Source: Luidia sarsii (lineage: Eukaryota; Echinodermata; Asteroidea; Paxillosida; Luidiidae). From it: a DNA stretch of 64,000 nucleotides. Location: positions 5,360,538 to 5,424,537 of the forward strand of contig OX465118.1 in assembly GCA_949987565.1 (NCBI GenBank). Direction: 5' to 3'. The position numbers and the translations under genes are program-made. Positions 25,001 through 37,000 of the stretch are shown piece by piece. Under the pieces are notes generated by a model. That model was given only the letters and a program-made list of their open reading frames with translations. It ran no database searches and was not told where the DNA came from. Each line of letters begins with the position of its first letter. The stretch's first letter is position 1.

Positions 25001-28000
25001 GCAATACAGCATAGTGGAAAAGTCTTAGTGTTTGTAGTTTGTACTGATATATTTTTTTTTTCAATTTCCTCCTCTTCCTCTTGTGCCGTTTGTTTTTCTT
25101 CTTTCCTTTTCGAGCAAACAATTGATATTCCAGCCAAACAATGTTCCCATTGTCCTGTGTTTTTGGTTGGACTGGCTCAAACAAACGATGGTCACGTGAC
25201 AGCACTCTCAACTGGGGATGTTTAAATCTTCAAAATTTGATAATGAATCAACGGTGGGCTCCCTTGTCGTGCGGTTTGTTGCATGTGAGAGGGCATGCAA
25301 AGGCCTTAAATTTGACTTCAACCGACCTTTGCTTCCGGTTGAAACCGCATGTGCCATCGCCAGTTTCAATGGTGTTAGGTCAAGGTTGACTATCTTCAAA
25401 ACATTAACATAATTATGACGTTATCATGTTCTCATGCACCCTTTAGTGGCAGGTTGAAAAATGACGGAATGCCCAGCGCCTATGATGAAACTTAAAAATG
25501 TCCAGATGCTTATTGATCAAGCTTCAAGTTCAAGCATCACTTTGTGCACACAGCACTGACAGCAGTGTTGTGTACCGTATTGCACACACGTTTCGGCCTA
25601 CACTGACCACAGGGTAGCCCAGCCTGTTGCTATGGTGGGCGTGGCCTACTGGATCGGTGTACTGGGGAAGAGTTCAAAAATCGAATCCACACCTAGAGAC
25701 CTCTGTGTCCTATTGGACTGTGCATGACCCTAACAGCCCGTTATTTTACACGGGTGCATGGTAATAGAAATCAACAGCAGAAGGCAGCAATGCTGCACCA
25801 TTATTTTACGTCTACACAGGCGCGGAAACTCGCTCACTAATTCTGCAAATGAGATTCTCCAAAGACAATGGCGCCGTACCGAAGGAGTCAAAAGCATGAA
25901 GAAGAAGCATTCTCACTTCTGATACTGGCAAGAAGATTGAGTCTTAAACGAAGGAGAAACTGAAGGATTTGATTAGTCAGCACGTGCAGTCACACAGCGG
26001 TATATTTGGAAAAATCGCTCTGGTTTCTAAACCCAGCTGGTTACCGCCCAACCGTGCAGCTTGTCCGCTCCAGATGAAAACATCCCCATAGAAAACTATG
26101 CGTCCTATATTTTTGACTGGGTAGAATTCCACTACCGCTTGCATGTGTAAAGAGGCCTTTGGGCTATGCAGACAGCAGGCTAGGCCTCAGTCAAAGGTCA
26201 TAAGTACATATACACCAAGCAGAGGTCAAAATCACTCTGGTGATTCAGCATTGGTCAAGTGCAGCATAGGAATACAATGGACCAGCTGACTAGATTTTTT
26301 TTCTTGCACAGATAAGAGAAATGATGCACAGATATTGCAGTTGATGACAGATGCATTCTTTAATCCATTTGTGAGATTTCTCAAAAAGTTGCCCCTGTTT
26401 GTGCTGCATTGAAACACAACAAACCTTTGTGCGCATACATGTTATGCTAAAGTATATACAGTAGTTAATGCACACTCATGCACATGACCACACGTACATG
26501 TACATGTATCAGGGCACAGGTCTAGTTGTAAAAGCTCGGGCATACATGTAGTATACCACTACCAGTAGACTAGATCTATTGTCCTGTAGGCTGTATGTGT
26601 ACTTTTCCCAAGAAATCTGATCCTTGCAACAGACCAATTGTGCGACTGATGTTTACATACCGTCATGTGACTTATCGGTATAGTGGGTATTTTTTCATCT
26701 CCTTTGGTGCAGAACAGACAGGAGTGGAAATGAGCAAAGAAGACTATGATATTGCCCACATTCTTCTTCATACATTTCCATCGCTGCTCTGTGCCACATG
26801 AGATGCAAAAATACCCACTATAAGTCACGTGATGGCATGTAAACAGTGGCCGCGCAGTCGGTCAATTAGCAGACACAGGGAACATTGCACCAGGTACAAT
26901 CAACCGTTTCTTCCTTACAGCATGTGCGCAATGTCACTACACAGTCCACTATTCATCCGTTTCAGACAACCGTATTTTTTTCGGGGGGGGGGGCAATTAT
27001 GAAAAAGGCACCCCTTCAAAATTGCCGGAGTACGGGAAGTCAGTGGCGCCAAAACATGGCCCGGCGTGACATGGTTAAGAACTGCTTAAGAGCGTATCAG
27101 CAAAATACCTCGCACTCATGTACATACACATGGTGTAAACATGAGTATCTGCGTGTATACTAAAGTGCAATGCACCTGTACTTAAGCAGACTTGTGGTAA
27201 TGATTTTTTTTTTTTTACCCCTGCATTTTTTAAGTATCAAGACCCAACAGGGCTAACTAAGTTTCAAAAAGTGCACTACCATAATGCATGGTAAAAAGCC
27301 CTCACCGTACATGCATTTGCATGCATGAATAAAATCATACCAGCATCCAACCTGCAAAGATCTGATTATTACATAAATTGTAATTTCATGATCAGGGTGG
27401 TGTTTACATAGGATCAGCTTGCCAACCCAAACTCCACTAGTGTTACATACCGGTACATGCCAAGAAAGAGTGGAATACAAGTCAAAAGCAATTGACATCA
27501 CATCGCTGTGTGGTTTGTAATCCAGCTAATATTCAAGGAAGAATTTTCCTGCTTAGCAGATTTTCACGCTTAAGCGGCTCTATGCCTTGGTACAATGTCA
27601 AAGAGCGGCTTAAAGCCCCTACACAACATTGGTACATGTATGTAAGATCAAAAAGCAGAAATGTTCACAGATTTACATGAAACTTATACAGTTTGAAGAT
27701 GGTTATGGTAGAAACCTTGCACTGAAATATTTCTGCCTCAAATGCTGTATTTTTGGAGAAAAGAGTGAAGATAATGTTGGCTATCGCATCCGACAAGATG
27801 GGAATGAGGACAACAAGCAGAGCTTGTGACTTCAGGGCTTCAGATATGGCAGAAATCAAGCCAACAGGATCGATAAACAATTTTTCAGAACAATTCGTTG
27901 AATGCTGCATTTTCCCAAAACAAATGAAATGGTTTTCACAATTTTCTCGAGAATTGATTGGCGGATTGAGCTGAAACTTTCACATGTGTGCTTTTTCATG

Positions 28001-31000
28001 CATATGTTGGATCAGACAAGACAACGTATGGATGCTATTCTTTGACCTCAAGCAATGTTGTGTTATCCCTTTAAGCATGGAAATCAGCCAAGCATGAAAT
28101 CTCTCCTTCATGTACAGTAGACAGGATTACAAACCACACTGTAATGTAATGTCAACTGTTGTTGACTTGTATTCCAATATTCTTTGCTTATATGTAGCAT
28201 GAAACAAAGAGACGGTTGGGTTGGTACTTTTTTGTGGTTAAGCAAATTGAGCCCAGATGGAGGGGATGGATGTACATGTACAGTGGTGAGTGTGCTGCTT
28301 GATACAACGAGAATGCACTTCAGTCATCGCAGTGGCCTATGCATAGTGCACAACACAAGCCATGCATTATGCATTGGGATTGTGTGCCTGTCTTTCCTGT
28401 TGCTACTGATCGATGCTGACTGTGCAGTAAAGCATGGCCATCCATTAGCCCGTGTCTGAGTGCACACATAATGCAGAGACCTTTCAGAATATCCTCAGTG
28501 CATGTCAACAGCACACAGACCTCCATTTTATAATTCTGCATACATGTAGCTACTAAAAAAGGGGGGAATCACAGAGCAAACTACAGATGTACATAGAAAT
28601 ACATGTGTACCGGTAGTGCCAAGCCAAAAATCAGAATCTGTTATCAAGAGCTTGTAAGAAGTGACAAATTTTTACAAAAAAAGAGGAACGATTCCTCCAA
28701 AATAGGAATGGTTGGCAGATACGGCATGTACATGTATCTGTAGGGTACGTAAACTGTGGTACAGGGAGCTCATAGGAAAACTGCCTTCATGTTCAAAACA
28801 GTTGTGCATTTTGTGTTTTGTACTTACTGTAATAAAGGAAAGTATCAAAATTTGGAGTACCTGACATTTCAATCCTAGCAGGACCTTTCTCAAAGAAATT
28901 GGTCATCTTTGTTACCCTTAATTAAGATAAAGGAGGGCACTATTGTAAAGTCATGTCAGAAACACAGTTAAAAAAACCCAAGAAAAACGTTAACTTTCAA
29001 ACTGCAAATTAATCCCTCTAGATTAGGTTTGATGATAAACTCCTTCACTATGAAATTATTATGGATATGAAGTATACATTTTAGCAGTAAATCAACACAT
29101 TTAGGGATAGGTCTGCAGGAAAACACCAGACATTTTCAGAAACTTGTCTACACAACCATTGGGTTTCTGTTGCATGATCCTGTGATGACATCACAAATTT
29201 GCTTACGAATATTGAAATTCTCAATAGCATAAAAACTGAAAACTTACAAATACACCCCCGGCCCAAACTACGTAGTGTGAAAAACAGTTTGATTGTTAGC
29301 AAGTTGCTATTGTCCTGTAGCATGGATTTAAAGGCCCAATACAACATTGGGAAGATTGGGAAACATCGATGTCCACAGATTTCCTTCTAATTTACAGTGT
29401 GTACGTGGTCATGAACTCATGATAGAATCCTTATGTTGAAATCTTACGGATGAGCTGTACTTTTCGAGAAATCTTTACTCAAATATTGACAAATAGTTTA
29501 TTACCGTACTCGCAAGTAATATACCATTTCTTACACTACAGAATGGTGTGTAAACTGTCATATTTTTTTGGCATTCTTTCTTCTTTCTCAGATTACCATT
29601 TGAGCTAAAACCTTTGCAGTATTGCTTTTTTGGAATGTTTTATAGTTACAAACTGTGGCAATCTTTTAACTTTTACCAATGTTGTATAATTTTTTTATTG
29701 CACAGGCCCTTTAAGTTTAAAAGAAGCTGCACCCACTTTGTGTGATCCCTGAGCTACTCTTGCCATGTTTACAACAATTACAATGTAGTTATTTGCCTCT
29801 GAAGGGAACTGAAAGCGTGGGTGTGATCCCTAGACTGGTACAGCAGTCAATGGTTGAATGCTTCTGACTGATGCCCCACCCTGGCAAAGACTACTTTAGC
29901 AAAGACTACTTTACCCTTGCGAAGGAATCGCATCGATGTCAAGAACACACGGATACCTTGTCGTGTAAAAGTGTATCTCTGTCACCAGACCGCAAGGGTC
30001 CCTTGCGAATCTTGACAGTGATCGAGACCTCCTCCAAAATTTCGCATCGATGCGAAATCCTTGCAATAAACACAGAGATAGGTCGTGTAAATGCACCCAT
30101 GCGACGTTCGCAAGGATATTCGTTGCCGCATCACAGAGAAGTATGCGTTGATATTTCCATGAGGAGCAAACGAACGATCAGCAATGTCATCAAGGCAACA
30201 AAATAATTGACGATGAAAATGAATCCCGTTACGCTGTGTACTGGAAGTGTGTCTTGCGTGGGATCGACGTTTTTTTTTTTAGGTAACTTCAATGTCTGCA
30301 CCTGGCCCCAGCGTTGCAATAAAATGTTACATGGAGGAACAGACACTAGACTCAATCATGCCGAGGGTTTCGCGCCCGATCCTGTTTGGATCAAAACGTT
30401 CGTTCAATAACATTGCGCAACACTGCGACTGTGAAGCTAGTTTATAGTTGTGTGCACTGTACGGACGTACATACATGTACATGTATTATTTACAGTCCGA
30501 GGCTGCGTGCCTGCGTGCACGTGCTGGGTGCGGAGGTGTGCACGCGCAGCTTGCTACTGCTAGCGAACTGGACCTTACTTCGTGCGCAATAATTATTGTT
30601 CTTGAAAACTGCCATCATGATCGTAACGTCAATCAGACAATAAATTCGCAACGCGGGCGCTGAGCTGAGAGCAACACTGGTAAACGTATGCCTCCCTGTA
30701 AATAATAGCGCAGTACCAGCGATACGAATAATAACCTCTGACCTCGCCTCCAAATACGGTGAAGCAAGGGACGTTTGCGACCGTGCTGCGTTGTACCGTG
30801 TAAATGTCTGCGATCAAATCGCAAACGACCATTGCGCCAGACATCCGGCGCCAATTTTTGCAGACATGCATTTTCAGTGCTCGTGTAAAAAGGCCTCTAG
30901 ACTACCAGTATTTCAAAAAAATTTGAGTGGAAAGGCCATATTGACTCTCCACGGCACCCCTCACAGCTTCACCATTACCTATGCATGAGTATATATGCAA

Positions 31001-34000
31001 TGTAAGTACTATGTAAACATGTAGGTACTGGGTATTGCCAACTGGTCAAGGTCAAAATAGTCCCACACACCAGTACAAAAGCACTCATGTACTGGTACAT
31101 GTACATGTAGGTGGAGTTGTGGCTGCAAAGTAAATAATCGCTTCAAGGTGAATTTTCTGATTTGATGTGTGCCCTTCCCACAGCCCAACGGTGGTCTGAC
31201 AGGCAGTGAAATTTGACCCACTATCTTCACCACAAGCTGTACCCTGGGTTGGGGCCTACAGACAGAATATTTGACCACCTGGAGTGGAGGCAAGTCTGCA
31301 GTCAAAGACTGTCAGTACTGGGGGGGAGAGGGCTACTCACACAATACTACTAAAATACTGCACACATGGTTACACAGAGCTCCATTGAGAATGCACAATG
31401 GGCAGGATAATCCTGTGAGAATAAACCTGTGGCATTAGCCACACCCTGATCCAAATTGTGCCAGGTTAGACCCACTGTACATTGTACAACATACATGTAG
31501 TATACCCTTATTGATTAGCAAGCGAGTGCTGGGGTATACCTATGCTTGCATCTGAATGCAAGAGGGAGAGGGTGTAATCCCTGGAAGATATATGACAGTT
31601 AATGTTAGAATCAAAAAAAATAATTATGCAAATTTACCCAAAACAAGGCAATAAAGGCACTCAAGATAAAGAGCTTAAAATATAGTGGGCCTGACGTTTC
31701 GATCCTAGCAGGACCTTTCTCAAAGGCAGAGTGCCTTTGAGAAAGGTCCTGCTAGGATCGAAACGTCAGGCCCACTATATTTTAAGATTTACATTTTGGT
31801 AATTTTAGTCAGTAAGCAGTTTGCAACATTTTTGTATATCACCTTAAGATAAAGAGCTATTAGGAAAGAAGGAGATAGAGAGGGACTCAGGAAGGCTGGA
31901 GATAGGAATTGACATTCCTCTTTAAAAGGGCAAGATCGTAGGCAGGGGGGAAAACATGAACCAGGAAGGGAATTCCAGAGAGAGGCTGAGCGAGGGAAGA
32001 AGCTGTTCCGATACCTCTTTGTTCTACACCTTGGGATAGACAGAGTGTACGGGTGAGAGGAGGCAAATAGCCTGGTTGCTCACTTAAATGTCCTAACTGG
32101 GGGGACCAACTCAGCAAGAGCAGAGGAACACCTTCCATGGAAGTATCAGTAGAGGAGACTCAGGGTGGCCACCATCCTACGATGGGCTAGGGGTTGCAAT
32201 GTCAACCCAAGCTCCTTGCTAACAACAATGCATGCTTCTCTCTGGCAACCCCACCATGGCAAAGACTAGTTCGTACCTGCCAACCCATCTTAAATAAAGG
32301 ACATTTGGAATACTTCTGCTAAAAAAAGAGGAATCACAGAGCAAACTACAAAAATCGGAATCTCTTGTCAAGAGCTTGTAAAAAGTGATAAATTTGTACC
32401 CCAAAAGAGGAATGATTCCTTCAAAATACATGTAGGAATGTTGACTATTCGGTAAGGCCACCATGTAAGAGCTGGATAGCTCAGATGGTGAGAGAGCAGG
32501 TATGCAAAACAAAAGGTCTCGGGGTCAAGTGCCAATCCATTTCCCAAATTGTTTAAAAAGTTCCCAGTCAGTTTTTTTCTCAACATGTGTATTTGTTTGA
32601 GTTTTGAAAATGACGCATTGTTCAAAAGCCAGCCTATAGAGTACTGTACAGTGTACATAAGCACTGGAAACGGGCCTGGTGCAAAGTGGTTAACCACAGC
32701 CCTGGATTTAATCCTGGTCCACTCAAATTTCCTTCGCTACTTCAACTGGCATCCAACCTGAAATCCACAAATTACCACAACCATGTTTGATCTGCAAAGT
32801 GTCAGGACTATCAACACTGGATGTGTTACAATAAACAGCAAGAGCCAAGAATGATTTCCACAGCATGACACCTATCTCGGAGTGTCCACGTAGGGGGGGG
32901 GGGGGCAGTGACAGATACGTGATGCATGAGAGCTGAGAAGCATGCCGATGGACAAATGGACTTGTCAAGAGAATCAATGGGAAGTCATTGAATCACAATC
33001 CATTAACAACTACTACATGTACCAGTAGAAAGATCGTTCTCACAGGCAGAAATGCAGAATGAAAATGGACTCCATGGGAAGGGATCTACGTGAGTACTGG
33101 ATAGCGCGGGTGATGAAGCACTGGTACATTAGACCAATGGTTAAGTTTACATGTTCAAATCCTAGTCTGCATGTACATCTTAAGGCCGCCGCACACGAGA
33201 GCTATCTGCTGAGCAAAAATTCTCTCAAGCTCGTTAGCTCAGCACGTAGCTCACCATGTGGTGAGATTTCTGCCGTGAGACCAATATCCATCCTGTATGA
33301 TTTTTTCGCCTCGCGTGGATGAAAACTCATCATGTGCTGCGACTTGAGCTACGTGCTCTGCAAACAATTTTTTTTTGGAAAACCATCACATGAACACAGC
33401 ATGCGCTTTCATTGGTCAGTTGTTATTTTCTTTAGCGCCAATACTCTGTTCTGGATAAGACACTAAACCTTGTCCTCAACATACAGTGTACAAGTACAGC
33501 CTGCACAGTTTCTGGATAGCAGGGTCCAAGCGATGGCATCCTGAGCCATAGCCAGAGTCATAGCCAAAGTCATGCTTTGGAAAAGGCCTAGCATCCGTCT
33601 TTGGCTTTGGCTCCGGCTTTGTCTTTCTTTCCATCGTCCATTTTCAAATACAAGGCATGAAAATGGGATGCCTTTGGCTTCGTTTTTTAATGTTAGGCCG
33701 TGTCCGAAACGGGCGTCTAGAGCTAGGTCTAGGTCTTCTCCCTATTGGAAATACACGGAGAATCGAAGACAATAGCCCTAGCCGCAGCTCTGGAAGCCTG
33801 TTTCAGGCACGGCCTTACACTGTGTTTCGAAAGAAACAAAAAAGAATCCAAAGCTTCAACTTCCAACAAAGAACCTGTGTTTTCAGCTTTTGGATAACAG
33901 AGTCGAAGCCGGAGCCGAAGCTGGGTTTTGGAAAAGGGCATAACTCCAATTGGTGCTGCTACTTCTACTTCTACTAATACTGCCATTTCTTAAAACTTCA

Positions 34001-37000
34001 TGAGGCTTAGGGTTATGTCAAGTCTGGTTTCCGTCTCTATATGCTGTGTACAGAAAGGAAGAGCTGTCAGGTACATTCAAGGGCCAGACATAACAGCTTG
34101 GACTGACCTGATGATCTGGAGTGGAGCAGAGTAGGCTCTCTTGTCCAGCAACCACGTAACAAAGCTGCGTAGTCTATCTGAGGCTGGGTTGGCCAAGATT
34201 GGTAGCGACGTCTGTCCGGAGGAAAAAACACAGTCAGTGAGTGGGGCTAATTTAACCCTCAAAGAGGGTTATTTTGTTTTTATGGAAAGTGTTTTTCACT
34301 GCATGCTGAGGCCTTACGACTTTTTTGGCCAGCTTATTAGGCACATTTGGACACCAATTTTATTAAAATTGGAGGTGTCGTTCTCCAACAATGAAATTGT
34401 TTTATGGCCATGGTGTAGTTTGACTGAAATTTTTCCATTGATTTACACTACGTGTACATAAAACTAAAAGCATAGCATCCACAGCGCATAGTGTATTTTT
34501 TCAGGAATTCTTTTGCATAATTAGCTCATTAATATTGCTGTATGCAATTGTTGGTTCTTCTTGTTTCATTATCATTGTAAAATTTATGCAAATTGGGGGA
34601 AAAACATGGGAAATTCCACAAAAAACACTGAACACATGAAAAAATCCCCAAAAATGAAATAATGAATAATTAAACAAAACTTTAAAACCAATTCAAATGA
34701 AATTTCACACAAATGTTCATCATGTAATTCTCTATTACTCTGTCAAATATCATTTGAATTCATCATTGGACGACCATTATCTGAGGGAGGGGTGCGGATT
34801 CCAACTATCATCAGTGTTTATGCCTGATGAAAGCACTGGGGTGTGGAGAATCTTTTCCGCCCAGTGCATGGCCACTGGAGCATGTAGGAACTGCCTGCCA
34901 GTGTGACCACTGAGGCGAGAAGAGGAAGTTCACTGGAGTGTGTCAGTGTGAGAGTGGGCGCCAATGATACCGATGATAGTTGGAATCCAGCAGTCTCCTG
35001 ATAACGGGCAGAGTGCACACTACCCGAAACGTTGAGTTACCGGATCTTTTCAGAGCCAAAACTCCCTCTCAAAAGAGAAGCGTTACATGGTGTCACCGCA
35101 AACATAGTATTTCCACCATGCAAACCTTCAAATCTTAAAGAGACCTACCATGCCTTCGGGAATGGCTTGGAAGTTAGGCATCTCCAGGACCTCCAGGCAA
35201 AAGGCGATGGAGACCTCCCGGTTGACAAACAGGTACAAGGCATCGCCGCAGTCCATCAGGTAGGCTCCGTTGCGACTGATGTACTCCGAGGACAGACCAA
35301 TGATTGGAGGCTGGGGGATGGACTGATCATTGACAAGTAGGGCTCCCTGGGTAGAGACATCAATCATACAAAACCAAACATCCATGACATTTGATTAGAT
35401 CTATCAACATCTGTGCAACCACACACTAAACTAGTTTTACGCTTAACCCATATCCGCCTGACTGGTCACAGCACATAAACAGTGTTCCTGCCTAGGCCCC
35501 TATCACACTCAAACCAAACAAACCTGCATTACAAGAGAAAATTGTCAATGACAGCTTTTCCAAAAAATCAAACCAAAACAAACTATATACATGAACCAGT
35601 GGAAAAAGTATAAATTTACATTATTATGATACAAGAAAACCTAAAATATCATAAACCATATCAACATAACAGTGAATGGGATAACACCATCATTGTCAAA
35701 AACCTAAATGTAGAATTTCACGTAGTGCGGTGTTTGAAGCTTTTCTAGCTGATAAATAGCAGACTGCTAGCTGATAAATAGCAGACTGATAGCTGATAAA
35801 TAGCAGACTGCTAGCTGATAAATAACACGGATAGCTGATAAATAGCAGATTGATAGCTGATAAATAGCAGACTGATAGCTGATAAATTATCAGCTATCTG
35901 ATAGCTGATAAATAACAGACGGATAGCTGATAAATAGCAGACTGATAGCAGATAAATAGCAGACTGATAGCTGATGAATAGCAGACGGATAGCTGATAAA
36001 CGGCAGACGGATAGCTGATAAATAACAGACTGATAGCTGATAAATAACAGACGGATAGCTGATAAACAGCAGACTGATAGCTGATAAATAGCAGATGGAT
36101 AGCTGATAAATAGCAGACTGATAGCTGATAAATAGCAGACTGATAGCTGATAAATAACAGATGGATAGCTGATAAACAGCAGACTGATAGCTGATAAATA
36201 GCAGACGGATAGCTGATAAACAGCAGACTGATAGCTGATCAATAGCAGACTGATAGCTGATAAATAGCAGACTGATAGCTGATAAATAGCAGGCTGATAG
36301 CTGATAAATAGCAGACTGATAGCTGATAAATAGCAGACGGATAGCTGATAAACAGCAGACTGATAGCTGATAAATAGCAGACTGATAGCTGATAAATAGC
36401 AGACTGATAGCTGATAAATAGCAGACTGATAGCTGATAAACAGCAGACTGATAGCTGATAAATTATCAGACTGATAGCTGATAAATAGCAGATTGATAGC
36501 TGATAAATAACAGACTGATAGCTGATAAATTATCAGACTGATAGCTGATAAATAGCAGATTGATAGCTGATAAATAGCAGATTGATAGCTGATAAATAGC
36601 AGACTGATAGCTGATAAATAGCAGACTGATAGCTGATAAATAGCAGACTGATAGCTGATAAATAGCAGACTGATAGCTGATAAATAGCAGACTGATAGCT
36701 GATAAATAGCAGACTGATAGCTGATAAATAGCAGATTGATAGCTGATAAACAGCAGACTGATAGCTGATAAATAGCAGACTGATAGCTGATAAATAGCAG
36801 ATTGATAGCTGATAAATAGCAGACTGATAGCTGATAAATAGCAGACTGATAGCTGATAAATAGCAGACTGATAGCTGATAAATAGCAGACTGATAGCTGA
36901 TAAACAGCAGACTGATAGCTGATAAATTATCAGACTGATAGCTGATAAACAGCAGACTGATAGCTGATAAATTATCAGACTGATAGCTGATAAATAGCAG

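Larger units (their letters stand above)
16037..34107 (-). other. Last SEC24 intron, about 18 kb, repeat-filled
   Basis: The interval between exons 19 and 20 contains no other SEC24 exon, because the two exons join contiguous conserved sequence. It holds a DIRS-like element, a LINE 3' end, tRNA-like SINEs, several MITEs and unexplained AT-rich sequence. I see no independent gene in it. Confidence 0.85.
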
